Origin: Orenia marismortui DSM 5156
Lineage (GTDB): Bacteria; Bacillota; Halanaerobiia; Halobacteroidales; Halobacteroidaceae
NCBI RefSeq assembly: GCF_000379025.1
Contig: NZ_KB900617.1
Coordinates: forward strand, 106,504 to 170,503
Reading direction: 5' to 3'
Length of the DNA: 64,000 nt
Shown here: piece by piece, positions 9,613 through 18,617 of the stretch
How the letters are laid out: each line of letters opens with the position of its first letter
How positions within the stretch are numbered: position 1 is the stretch's first letter
Position numbers and translations under genes: made by a program
Notes under the pieces: model-generated
Told to the model about the DNA's origin: nothing
Database searches by the model: none
What the model saw: only the letters and a program-made list of their open reading frames with translations

Positions 9613-10953
9613 CTAAGCTTTTTTAATCAACTTAGCAACAAAAAAACCTTCAATAAAATAATCATCTGGTATTAATTGTAGATTACCATCTTCTAAGTAA
9701 TCTTCTAAAGAGAATTCTTCTGCCTCTTTTTCTAAATCAACTAATGAAAAATCACTATTTTTTTCTAAAAATTTATTAATAACCTCTTTATTCTCTTCAG
9801 GGGTAATAGTACAGGTACTATAAACTAATTCACCACCACTTTTAAGAAATTCAGCTGCATTATCTAATAATTCTAGTTGTAATTCTTGTAATTGTAATAA
9901 ATCCTGTGGTTTCTTCTGCCATCTGATTTCAGGTTTTTTAGCCATAATACCTAAACCAGAACAAGGTGCATCTACTAATACCTTATCAATTCTTCTATCA
10001 AAACTGACTTCTCTACCATCAGCACAAATCTTTTCAACATTAGTAATAGCTAATCTTTCACAGTTCTCTTCAATTAAATCCAATTTATGATCATGGACAT
10101 CTACTGCATAAATCTGCCCCTTATTATCCATTAATTGTGCTAAATGAGTAGTCTTCCCACCTGGTGCACTACATAAATCAACAACCACATCATCTGTTTT
10201 AGGATTAACAATATGTGCTACTAACATAGAACTTAAACCTTGTACTTGAAACTTACCTTCATCAAAGGCTTTTAATCTATCTACAGATGGATACTTAATT
10301 AAATTAATAGCCTCTTCTACCCTCTCTATAGCTTCAACTTGAGCATCTTCACCTATTAATTCTTCTAATAAATCCGCTCTACTTGTCTTTAAAGTATTAG
10401 TTCTAATCACTGTTGGTGGTACTTGATTTAAATGATTACAGATCTCTACTGCTTTATCCACTCCATACCTTTTGACCCACCTTTCAACTAGCCACTGTGG
10501 TTGAGAATACTTATATCTAATATGTTGAACTGGATCTTTATCTATGCTTGGGTACTGGATTTGATCGAGATTACGAATAATATTTCTTAAAACCCCATTA
10601 ATAAATTTTATTGCTCCACGGTTACATCTTCCTTTAGCAGCCTCTACTGTTTCATTACAAGCTACAGGAGCAGGAATCTTATCTAAAAACTGAATCTGAT
10701 AAACCCCTAATCTTAATGCATTTCTAACCCATGGTGTCATCTTCTTTACTTTACGATTAGCAAATTTATTGATAATCCAGTCTAAAGTATTTCTTCTTCT
10801 AGTAACTCCATAAATCAAATAAGTAGCTAAGGATCTATCCCTCTTATCTAAATTGGACTTATTTAACAGACTATTAACAACTAAATTTGAAAATCCACCC
10901 TTTTCATTTATCTGATAAATTGCTTCTAATGCAACTTCACGTGTTTTTTTCAT
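9613..10953 (-). CDS. rsmB: 16S rRNA (cytosine(967)-C(5))-methyltransferase
   Basis: About 446 residues. An N-terminal NusB-like RNA-binding domain (1-140) is fused to a SAM methyltransferase. Motifs: DLCSAPGGKTTHLAQ (SAM binding, about 260), DAPCSGLG (catalytic and release Cys) and YSTCTITPEEN. The ATG at 10953 follows GGAGGATATTAT; an upstream in-frame ATG would add 14 unlikely residues. It usually lies next to fmt and rlmN in Firmicutes, as here. Confidence 0.96.
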   Translation of the reverse strand: MKKTREVALEAIYQINEKGGFSNLVVNSLLNKSNLDKRDRSLATYLIYGVTRRRNTLDWIINKFANRKVKKMTPWVRNALRLGVYQIQFLDKIPAPVACNETVEAAKGRCNRGAIKFINGVLRNIIRNLDQIQYPSIDKDPVQHIRYKYSQPQWLVERWVKRYGVDKAVEICNHLNQVPPTVIRTNTLKTSRADLLEELIGEDAQVEAIERVEEAINLIKYPSVDRLKAFDEGKFQVQGLSSMLVAHIVNPKTDDVVVDLCSAPGGKTTHLAQLMDNKGQIYAVDVHDHKLDLIEENCERLAITNVEKICADGREVSFDRRIDKVLVDAPCSGLGIMAKKPEIRWQKKPQDLLQLQELQLELLDNAAEFLKSGGELVYSTCTITPEENKEVINKFLEKNSDFSLVDLEKEAEEFSLEDYLEDGNLQLIPDDYFIEGFFVAKLIKKA

Positions 10954-11230
10954 ATAATATCCTCCAATTTTTATTATAACAAAGTTTTTAGCCATTAACT
11001 AGTAATTATAGCTTATTAAAAAAACAATTAATTGCTAGTTAAAAATTCTACCTAATCCTATAATTAGTATTTGTATCTTTTAGCTTTTATATTTTATTAA
11101 ATTATAATCCAACTTTAATCTCCATAATCTGGAATAAATTCTTTATGTAAATTCAACTATTCTTTTTAGTAAAAAATAAATTCAAACACTATTATTCAAC
11201 TAAATATCAAATAACAATTCAAAATCTTTT

Positions 11231-11520
11231 CTCACCACTAATTAACACTAATTTACACAAATTAAATTCAAAATTATCTTAAACTCTAATTTCATAAACT
11301 AATCCTTTACTCTCTATTCATGTTTTATTCGTGATCATCTGTGGTTAAACAATCTTTTAATCTTTTCTCACCACTAATTAACACTAATTTGCACAAATTA
11401 AATTCAAAATCATCTTAAACTCTAATTTCATAAACTAATCCTTTACTCTCTATCCGTGTGTTATTCGTGATCATCTGTGGTTAAACAATCTTTTAATCTT
11501 TTCTCACCACTAATTAGCAA
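11231..11520. repeat. 136-bp tandem direct repeat, two copies plus a partial third
   Basis: Copies begin at 11231, 11367 and 11503, giving an exact 136-base period. Each starts CTCACCACTAATTA and ends TTTTAATCTTTT. The first two are almost identical; the third stops after about 15 bases. The reverse strand reads as phrases like ACCACAGATGATCACGAATAA. It fills most of the 10954-11548 gap, where no gene is evident. Confidence 0.9.
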
Positions 11521-11548
11521 ACAACTAAAAATCAAGTCCCTGTAATAC

Positions 11549-11580
11549 GAAAAAGAGTAATATGTGTTCACATATTACTC
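11549..11580 (-). terminator. Terminator overlapping the zinc peptidase stop codon
   Basis: Perfect 12-bp stem GAGTAATATGTG with a two-base apex, followed on the minus strand by TTTTT. The stop codon of the peptidase gene is inside the stem. Confidence 0.85.
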
Positions 11581-12270
11581 ATCATCTAACATACCTCTCA
11601 TAACTATTAATCTGACTAAATGACCAATAGCAACTAAAGTTGCTGCTACATAAGTTAAAGCAGCTGCATTTAATACTTTTTTAGTTCCTTTGGCTTCTTT
11701 CCCAGTTAAGTAATTATGCTTCTTAAGAAGTTTTAAAGCTCTGCTACTTGCATTAAACTCTACTGGCAAAGTAACAATTTGGAATAAGACCGCAGCAGTA
11801 AATAATAATATTCCTATACTAACTAATAATTCAGACCTAAAGAAGAAAAAACCAAAAGCTCCTAATCCTAACCCAAATTGAGACCCAAAGTTAGCTACTG
11901 GAACTAAACTATGGCGAAAACGTAATGGTGCATAATCAACATTATCCTGAATAGCATGACCAGTTTCATGGGCTGCTACACCTATAGAAGCTAAGGAATT
12001 ACCATCATAAACATCTGGTGATAGTCTCAATACTTTATCTTTAGGATCGTAATGATCCGATAATTTACCACTGGTTCTTGATACCTGAACATCATAAATT
12101 CCCTCTTTGTTTAATAACTCTCTTGCCACATCTGCTCCAGTCTTAGCAGTCTGTGCTCTAACATTTAGATATCTATTAAAAGTACTCTTAACTTTAAACT
12201 GTGCATACATTGCTAAGATAATAGCTGGAATTAAAATTACCATAGTTGGATCAAAAAAGAAGAATGGCAT
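11575..12270 (-). CDS. Membrane zinc metallopeptidase, YugP family
   Basis: 231 residues. A hydrophobic N-terminus anchors the protein. GVAAHETGHAIQD holds the HExxH zinc site (about residue 105), and further membrane segments follow near 140-170 and 205-225. LPVEFNASSRALK is a typical YugP/DUF2268-like signature. The cellular substrate is unknown. The ATG at 12270 follows GGAG 9 bases away; the longer frame from 12297 would put a charged tail before the membrane anchor. It lies in the fmt-DUF116 run, common in clostridia. Confidence 0.9.
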   Translation of the reverse strand: MPFFFFDPTMVILIPAIILAMYAQFKVKSTFNRYLNVRAQTAKTGADVARELLNKEGIYDVQVSRTSGKLSDHYDPKDKVLRLSPDVYDGNSLASIGVAAHETGHAIQDNVDYAPLRFRHSLVPVANFGSQFGLGLGAFGFFFFRSELLVSIGILLFTAAVLFQIVTLPVEFNASSRALKLLKKHNYLTGKEAKGTKKVLNAAALTYVAATLVAIGHLVRLIVMRGMLDDE

Positions 12271-12303
12271 TAATATCAACTCCTCATTATTTTTCACTTT
12301 TTG

Positions 12304-13059
12304 CTAGTCACTTGTCACTAATAACTTCCTTATCGCTTCTTCTAGCTTATCTACTTCCACACCTGTATTTATACAAGGACCATTAGGTCTTAAATTAACT
12401 ACACCTATAACAGGTAATGGATAAATATCTTGAATCCCGCTACTTAAGTCTCGTTCACAAGCAACAGCAATTATAGCCTTAGGTCGCGTTTCCTTAATAA
12501 TCTTTCGAGCTAAAGTTCCTCCTGTGGCAATAGCCAAATGTATCCCATACTTTTCTTTTAATTCAATTAAATCTTGAACCTGACACCTTCCACATCTTTG
12601 ACAATTATCTAGATCACTTGTAACTCTATAGGAACAATCAGATAATTGAATACAGTGGGGAAGTAATAATAAAATATCTTCAGCTTTTACATTCATATCT
12701 TCTGGATTAATCAAGTGATTACTTACATTAATAAAAGATGATTGAATAACTTCCTTATCTAAACCAAATAGACCACCTATGTAAATAATAACAGGAAGGA
12801 AATAGGAGATAACTATCTTAGTAGGAAAATAAAGCCACTTTATTGGCTTACCCCGTTTGATTGTCAACACAATACCTAAAATACCCAAAATTAAAATAGA
12901 TACTAAAATTGATAAAGCAATACTTATAATTAACAACACACCTTTACTTAACAGGCTAAAACCAAAAAGGTTAAGGTACCAAACCCCTACTACAAATACA
13001 CTTAATATAGCTAATACTATCAATAATAATCCGATAAATAGACCTTTAGATTTTTGCAT
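12304..13059 (-). CDS. DUF116 family membrane protein
   Basis: 251 residues. Two or three membrane segments occupy the first 100 residues. A cysteine-rich domain with CIQLSDC and CQRCGRCQV, plus a late VACERDL, suggests metal or Fe-S binding. This matches DUF116, a family of unknown function that sits next to fmt in many Firmicutes. The gene starts 5 bases after the fmt stop, with an A/G-rich ribosome site inside the fmt end. Confidence 0.85.
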   Translation of the reverse strand: MQKSKGLFIGLLLIVLAILSVFVVGVWYLNLFGFSLLSKGVLLIISIALSILVSILILGILGIVLTIKRGKPIKWLYFPTKIVISYFLPVIIYIGGLFGLDKEVIQSSFINVSNHLINPEDMNVKAEDILLLLPHCIQLSDCSYRVTSDLDNCQRCGRCQVQDLIELKEKYGIHLAIATGGTLARKIIKETRPKAIIAVACERDLSSGIQDIYPLPVIGVVNLRPNGPCINTGVEVDKLEEAIRKLLVTSD

Positions 13060-13064
13060 AAATT

Positions 13065-14012
13065 CTATTCCCCTAACCTATTCCCCTCTTTAATTTGATA
13101 ACCTCTTAAATAATCTGTAGCAGACATTCTCTGTTTACTTGCTGGCTGTACCTCTTTTAGAAGTAATTTCCCTCTACCTGTTTGAACTACTATACCTAAG
13201 TCATTATCAACTTTAACAATTGTACCTACCTCTACTTGATCATTTGTACCTTGAAGATCATAAACCTCTGAAGCCCACAATTTTAATAAGCTTCCATTCT
13301 GATATGTATAAGCTCCTGGCCAAGGATTCATTCCTCTAATTAAGTTCCAAATACTTTTTGCATCTTGATTCCAATCTACTTTTCCTTCTTCTTTATTAAT
13401 CTTTGGTGCATATGTAGCTAAATCATCATTCTGTTCTTCACGTGGTGCTGTACCCTTGAGAATCTTATCTAATGTCTTTACTATTAAGCTTGCCCCTACT
13501 TCTGACAACTTATCATGTAAAGATCCTACAGTCTCCTCTGATGTAATCCTTAGCTCTTCTTTCAAAATCATATCACCAGTATCCATGCCTATATCCATAT
13601 GCATAGTAGTAATCCCTGTCTTATCTTCACCATTAATGATCGCTCTATGAATTGGAGCTGCACCTCTATATTTAGGTAATAAAGAAGCATGAATATTGAC
13701 ACATCCATGTTTAGGTAACTCAAGAACCTCTTTCTTTAATATCTGCCCATAAGCAACTACTACAATAACATCAGGATTCCATGATTCTAACTTAGCAATT
13801 CCTTCTGGAGTAGATACCTTTTCTGGTTGAAATACTTCTAGATTATGTTTTAAGGCTTCTTTCTTTACAGGTGTAGGCTTTAGTTTTTGGCCTCGACCTC
13901 TTCTACGATCAGGTTGACTAACAACACCTACTACATCTATAAAATCAGCTTCTATTAAAGCACTCAAACAAGGTACTGCAAAATCTGGTGTTCCCATAAA
14001 TGCAACCTTCAT
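13065..14012 (-). CDS. fmt: Methionyl-tRNA formyltransferase
   Basis: Formylates initiator Met-tRNA. 315 residues, full length. MKVAFMGTPDFAVP opens the formyltransferase domain; the catalytic HASLLPKYRGAAPI and MDTGDMI follow. The C-terminal tRNA-binding domain contains GMNPWPGAYT. The ATG at 14012 follows GGAGGG with 7 bases spacing; the longer frame from 14060 lacks support. Downstream of def, as in most bacteria. Confidence 0.97.
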   Translation of the reverse strand: MKVAFMGTPDFAVPCLSALIEADFIDVVGVVSQPDRRRGRGQKLKPTPVKKEALKHNLEVFQPEKVSTPEGIAKLESWNPDVIVVVAYGQILKKEVLELPKHGCVNIHASLLPKYRGAAPIHRAIINGEDKTGITTMHMDIGMDTGDMILKEELRITSEETVGSLHDKLSEVGASLIVKTLDKILKGTAPREEQNDDLATYAPKINKEEGKVDWNQDAKSIWNLIRGMNPWPGAYTYQNGSLLKLWASEVYDLQGTNDQVEVGTIVKVDNDLGIVVQTGRGKLLLKEVQPASKQRMSATDYLRGYQIKEGNRLGE

Positions 14013-14080
14013 TACTAATCCCTCCGATTTTAAAATAAGTCTAAATAACTTATTAGCCATAGACTAACATAAATAAATAT

Positions 14081-14119
14081 GCTTACTAGCTAATGACTAA
14101 TAGCCACTAGCTAGTAAGC
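14081..14119. repeat. Hairpin of the TAGC-word repeat family
   Basis: Perfect 11-bp arms GCTTACTAGCT and AGCTAGTAAGC around a 17-base loop, in the gap between def and fmt. The words match the cores of the larger repeats. Confidence 0.6.
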
Positions 14120-14172
14120 AACTAATTTATCGATCTAAATTCATGGCAACAATAATAAGTTTTTAAATTTTA

Positions 14173-14610
14173 TTAAATATAATCAACAAATAGTCTACCT
14201 TCTAAATGATCAATTTCATGCTGTAAAGCTCGGGCTAATAACCCTTTACCCTTAACCTCTATCTCTTTTCCATTACGATCTAATGCTTTAACCTTTACTT
14301 TATAAGCTCTTTCTACTTTTCCAGTTTTATCTGGAATACTTAAACAACCTTCTTGATCAATATAAGTCTTTTTAGACTCTTCTACAATTTCAGGGTTAAT
14401 CAATTCCACTAGTCCTGATCCTACATCTATTACAATAATTCGTTTAGAAATTCCTATCTGTGGAGCAGCTAACCCTACACCTGGAGCATCATACATAGTC
14501 TCTGCCATATCATCAAGTAACTTTCTAGTCTTATCCGTTACTTCTGTTACCTCTTTTGCTTTAGTTCTTAAAACTGGATCTCCCAACTCTCTAATTTTTA
14601 AAATTGCCAT
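14173..14610 (-). CDS. def: Peptide deformylase
   Basis: Removes the N-formyl group from new proteins; works with fmt next door. 145 residues, slightly short but with all three catalytic motifs: GVGLAAPQIG, EGCLSIP (metal Cys) and QHEIDHLEG (metal His pair and catalytic Glu). The start follows GGAGGTG. The ORF ends soon after LFVDYI, so the C-terminal helix of longer enzymes is missing. Confidence 0.97.
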   Translation of the reverse strand: MAILKIRELGDPVLRTKAKEVTEVTDKTRKLLDDMAETMYDAPGVGLAAPQIGISKRIIVIDVGSGLVELINPEIVEESKKTYIDQEGCLSIPDKTGKVERAYKVKVKALDRNGKEIEVKGKGLLARALQHEIDHLEGRLFVDYI

Positions 14611-14877
14611 TTTTACACCTCCATAAAATCAATCAATAATTTACAGCTTATAATTGATAATTAATGCTTTATAATTTTAAATTAATAATTAAATTCTATT
14701 AAATATTATAGCCTTATAAGAAATCAAATAACATTAGCATTATTTCTAAAAGCTTATCTTTTCAAAAAATACTATTCAACTCTAAGGAAAAACTAATTAT
14801 AGAGTTAGATAGTCATAATATAATTTTAGCTTTCTATCTAGAATTATCAATTATAGATTTTTAGTTCTTAATTATTA

Positions 14878-17112
14878 TTATAACATTCCTAAGGGGTCTA
14901 CATCAACACTAACTCTAACACTCTTCAATGTTGACAAATCCTTCAATTCAGTTAAAGCCTGACTAGTCAAAAATCTGAGTTGATTTAAATCCTTCCCCTT
15001 TAATAATAACTGCCATCTATATTGCCCTCTAACCTTTGCTAATGGAGCTTGAACTGGACCTAATAATATGATATCTTCACCATCTATTTTATTCATTTCT
15101 GCGCTTAGAATTTCACCTAATTGATTTGATAATTTAATTACTTTATCCTCATCTTCATTACTCATAGTTATATTAATCAGATGAGTAAAAGGAGGGTATA
15201 AAGCAATCTCTCTTGTCCCAATTTCTAGTTGATAGAATGACTTATAGTCATGCTCCTGAGCCAATTGAATACTATAATGTTCAGGGGTATAACTTTGAAT
15301 AATAACCTTTCCCTCTTTGTCTCCACGTCCAGTTCTACCAGCTACTTGAGTTAATAATTGAAAGGTTCTCTCGCCTGCTCTAAAATCCGGTAAATTAAGA
15401 GCAGTATCTGCTGTTATCACTCCTACAAGGGTTACATTAGCAAAATCATGACCTTTAGCTATCATCTGTGTCCCTACTAAAATATCTATTTCCCCCTGTT
15501 TAAAAGATGATAATATCCGCTGATAAGCTCCTTTACGCCTTGTCGTATCTACATCCATTCTAGCTATAGTGGCTTCTGGATATAACTCTTTTAATGATTC
15601 TTCTACCTTTTGAGTACCTACACCAAAATATTTGATATAAATACTACCACAATTTGGACAAGTGTTAGGTACATCCTCTTTATAATCACAATAATGGCAT
15701 TGTAAAATAGTAGGATTAGCATGATAAGTCAAGGAAACATCACAATCATTACACTCCATAACATGTCCACATTCTCGACATTGAACAAAGGTTGAAAATC
15801 CACGGCGATTCAAGAAGATCATACTCTGTTCACCCTTTGCTAATCTATCTTTCAATTCTTCTTGTAAGAGTTCGCTAAACATTGTTTTATTTCCAGACTT
15901 TAATTCTTCTCTTAAATCTATTATCTCCACTTCTGGTAAAGGTCGATCATCTACCCGATTAGGTAACTCAATTAACTTATATTCACCGATTTGAGTGCGA
16001 TGATAGGATTCTAAAGATGGTGTGGCTGTACCTAATAATACTAGTGCATCTGATAACTCAGCTCTCTTAATTGCTACTTCTCTAGCATGATATTTAGGGT
16101 GATCATCTTGCTTATAGCTACTTTCATGTTCTTCGTCAATAATAATTAGTCCTAAATTATTAAAAGGAGCAAAAACTGCTGATCTAGCTCCTACTACAAT
16201 CTTTACATTACATTCTTTAATTCTGCGCCATTCATCAAATCTCTCTCCAGTCGATAATTGACTATGCAGAACAGCTACTTGATTCCCAAAACGTCCCTTA
16301 AACCTTGAAATTGTCTGTGGTGTCAAAGAAATTTCTGGCACTAAAACAATTGTTTCTTTACCTGCCTCTAAAACTTTAGCTATAGCCTGCAGATATACTT
16401 CTGTCTTTCCACTACCAGTAACCCCTTTCAATAGAATAGTTGAAGACTTCTCTTCAGCTAGTGAATTAGAAACCTCTTTAATAGCTATCTCTTGATCTTC
16501 AGTTGGGCTTAATGCTTTTGTAGTCTTAAAATTAAGATGACTACAAGGATTTCTTCTAACCTCTTCTTCTTGGTATAAAATGAAGCCTTTGTCAACTAAA
16601 GCTCTAATTGTACTTGGTGTAGTATCCACTTTCTGAGCTAATTCTGTGCTTGTTAAAAGAAGATTAGGGTTTTCGACCAAATAAGATAATACTTCAATCT
16701 GCTTATATGCCCTACCATTCATTTCATTTATAATTTCTTTGCTCTGAGCAATAGATTGAGCAAGTTTTATAACTCTTTTCGTCTTTATCTTATTCTTTCC
16801 ACTAGGTACAATAGCTTTTAGAGCACTAATTAAATAACATTGATAATATTCTGAAATCCATTTAGCCAAATCTAATAACTCTTGATTAAAAAACTGAAAA
16901 GAGGTAAAAATATTTATAACATCTTTAGTATCAAAATCCACCTCTTCAACTATATCGATTATATAACCTTCAATCTTTCTTCGACCAAAAGGAACTATTA
17001 CCCTCCTACCAATCTCTACATCTTTTTGAAATCTATCAGGGACCTTATAAGTAAAAGGCTTATCAACCTGTTCTACCGGTAAATCAACCATCACAGCTAC
17101 ATATTTGCACAT
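14878..17112 (-). CDS. priA: Primosomal protein N' (replication restart helicase)
   Basis: About 744 residues. Superfamily 2 helicase that reloads the replisome at stalled forks. The 3'-end-binding domain is N-terminal; the helicase core starts with GVTGSGKTEVYLQ (Walker A) and IIDEEHESSYKQ (DEEH box). A zinc module with CRECGHVMECNDCD and CHYCDYKEDVPNTCPNCG is embedded before motif IV, diagnostic of PriA. Two ATGs six bases apart are possible; the one at 17112 gives normal spacing from GGTGGG. The ribosome site overlaps the end of the upstream flippase-like gene. Confidence 0.96.
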   Translation of the reverse strand: MCKYVAVMVDLPVEQVDKPFTYKVPDRFQKDVEIGRRVIVPFGRRKIEGYIIDIVEEVDFDTKDVINIFTSFQFFNQELLDLAKWISEYYQCYLISALKAIVPSGKNKIKTKRVIKLAQSIAQSKEIINEMNGRAYKQIEVLSYLVENPNLLLTSTELAQKVDTTPSTIRALVDKGFILYQEEEVRRNPCSHLNFKTTKALSPTEDQEIAIKEVSNSLAEEKSSTILLKGVTGSGKTEVYLQAIAKVLEAGKETIVLVPEISLTPQTISRFKGRFGNQVAVLHSQLSTGERFDEWRRIKECNVKIVVGARSAVFAPFNNLGLIIIDEEHESSYKQDDHPKYHAREVAIKRAELSDALVLLGTATPSLESYHRTQIGEYKLIELPNRVDDRPLPEVEIIDLREELKSGNKTMFSELLQEELKDRLAKGEQSMIFLNRRGFSTFVQCRECGHVMECNDCDVSLTYHANPTILQCHYCDYKEDVPNTCPNCGSIYIKYFGVGTQKVEESLKELYPEATIARMDVDTTRRKGAYQRILSSFKQGEIDILVGTQMIAKGHDFANVTLVGVITADTALNLPDFRAGERTFQLLTQVAGRTGRGDKEGKVIIQSYTPEHYSIQLAQEHDYKSFYQLEIGTREIALYPPFTHLINITMSNEDEDKVIKLSNQLGEILSAEMNKIDGEDIILLGPVQAPLAKVRGQYRWQLLLKGKDLNQLRFLTSQALTELKDLSTLKSVRVSVDVDPLGML

Positions 17113-17123
17113 CTTCATCCCAC

Positions 17124-18158
17124 CTATAATCTAACTAATGATTTAGCTATCATTTTAAATAAAATTATTCCTCCAATAATTATCACTAAGTAAAAAGTTA
17201 AAAACCTCCAAAGTATCGCTAATAAACCAATCAATCCAGCTGGTACAAAACTGGAAAATAAAGTAGCAAAACCAAATTCAGCTACTCCACTTCCCCCTGG
17301 AGTTGGAATATAAGGAAGTATTAAATAAAATATCGTCTGGGTTACAAAGGCTTGAACAAAAAATGGTTTAGCACCTAAACCTAATAGAATTATTGGAGCA
17401 ATTATAAAGAATAAAACCCAAAAAACTACTGTAAAAAATGCAGCCCAAATTAAACTAGTCTTTTTATATTTGGTTAGCTCCCACAAGCTGTCATGAAACT
17501 CTTCCATCTCTTTATATAATTTATCTAATAGGCTATTAGCCCTTTCACTTTTCATTAATACTTTTAAAAAATTTAACTTTTTTAAACTCTTAGCTATAAC
17601 CTTTATTTTGTCAGGCTGCCAAATAAAATAAACAATAATAGCTGAAATAACTAAAGATATTATAATTAGAGAATTAAATATGCTACTTGGTATTATCCCT
17701 GGATTAATTAAATCAGAGAATAAAAAGAAGAAAAGAGGAGATAAAAAAGAAAAAAATAATAACCTAAGTACAAACTGTACGATGATTACTGTTGAAGATT
17801 TACCTAAAGAGATACCTTTACGATGTAATAATAAAACCTGAAAAGGGCCTCCACCTGATGCAAAAGGAGTTACATTAGAGACAAAAGCTCCAACTAAAAA
17901 AGTTTGTACTGCAAATTTTAAAGAGATCTCTTCCTCTAAAGCATTAGCAATTAATTTAATTCTTAGACCTCCTACAACCCACATCAACATATTTACTACT
18001 ATAGCTAATAATAAATAAAAATGATTAAGCTTTTTTATCTTATTAATTGTATCCTCATTTATAGTAAAGGCAAAAAGAAGAACTAAAGCCAAAATACTGA
18101 CTACTAGTGATAGCTTTAAACCTTTTTTTATCGTTGCCTTATCTATTCCTTCATTCAT
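17124..18158 (-). CDS. Lysylphosphatidylglycerol synthase TM region / UPF0104 membrane protein
   Basis: 344 residues with about eight membrane segments. The family signature NVTPFASGGGPFQ and a late PTPGGSGVAEFGF are present. These mark the flippase-like half of MprF/YbhN proteins; the catalytic C-terminal domain of MprF is absent. It probably moves or senses a lipid (inference). The start follows AGGAGG by 7 bases. It ends 11 bases before priA. Confidence 0.88.
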   Translation of the reverse strand: MNEGIDKATIKKGLKLSLVVSILALVLLFAFTINEDTINKIKKLNHFYLLLAIVVNMLMWVVGGLRIKLIANALEEEISLKFAVQTFLVGAFVSNVTPFASGGGPFQVLLLHRKGISLGKSSTVIIVQFVLRLLFFSFLSPLFFFLFSDLINPGIIPSSIFNSLIIISLVISAIIVYFIWQPDKIKVIAKSLKKLNFLKVLMKSERANSLLDKLYKEMEEFHDSLWELTKYKKTSLIWAAFFTVVFWVLFFIIAPIILLGLGAKPFFVQAFVTQTIFYLILPYIPTPGGSGVAEFGFATLFSSFVPAGLIGLLAILWRFLTFYLVIIIGGIILFKMIAKSLVRL

Positions 18159-18617
18159 TAATTTGCCTCCTAATATAAAAAGTTAACTTTTTAAAAACAT
18201 TCATATGATAAAATTACTTTTTAAATAAACTCCTCTAAGAATTACTATTGAAATACTTACATCAATTAGATTAAAGACTTTAATATATTCAGAGTCTACT
18301 ATTTTAACAAAAATAAAATCAAACTACAAAATATATTAAGCCAATATAAATTATAATACATTTTAGACAAAAAACAAAATAAGATCCTTATCTATACCCT
18401 ATAAGCATCTTAATTTATCTAAATTTACTTATATTATTATTCAATAACCCCTACTATATTCCTTTATTAAATTCCATTTCACTTTAATTCAAAATAGAAA
18501 CTCTTATCCTCTATAAGTAGTAGGTTGATAATAAGTTACAGCCATGGAGATCCATCCCCATGGCTTTTTAAATTAAAAATATAAACTTAAAACAAAGATT
18601 CTAATGTTTAATTCTTC
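18159..18617. other. Intergenic region with repeat flank and orphan plus-strand hairpins
   Basis: AT-rich gap between two minus-strand genes. 18460-18495 carries the right-flank phrase ATTAAATTCCATTTC of the dispersed repeats. Just after it, on the plus strand, come a small hairpin CTTAT-CCTCT-ATAAG (18503-18517) and a terminator-like hairpin. No coding sequence was found. Confidence 0.5.
18540..18570 (+). terminator. Orphan plus-strand terminator-like hairpin
   Basis: AGCCATGG and CCATGGCT arms (8 bp) around a 10-base loop, followed by TTTTT on the plus strand. Both neighbouring genes run on the minus strand, so it may end an unannotated plus-strand RNA. No clear promoter was recognised upstream. 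Confidence 0.5.
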
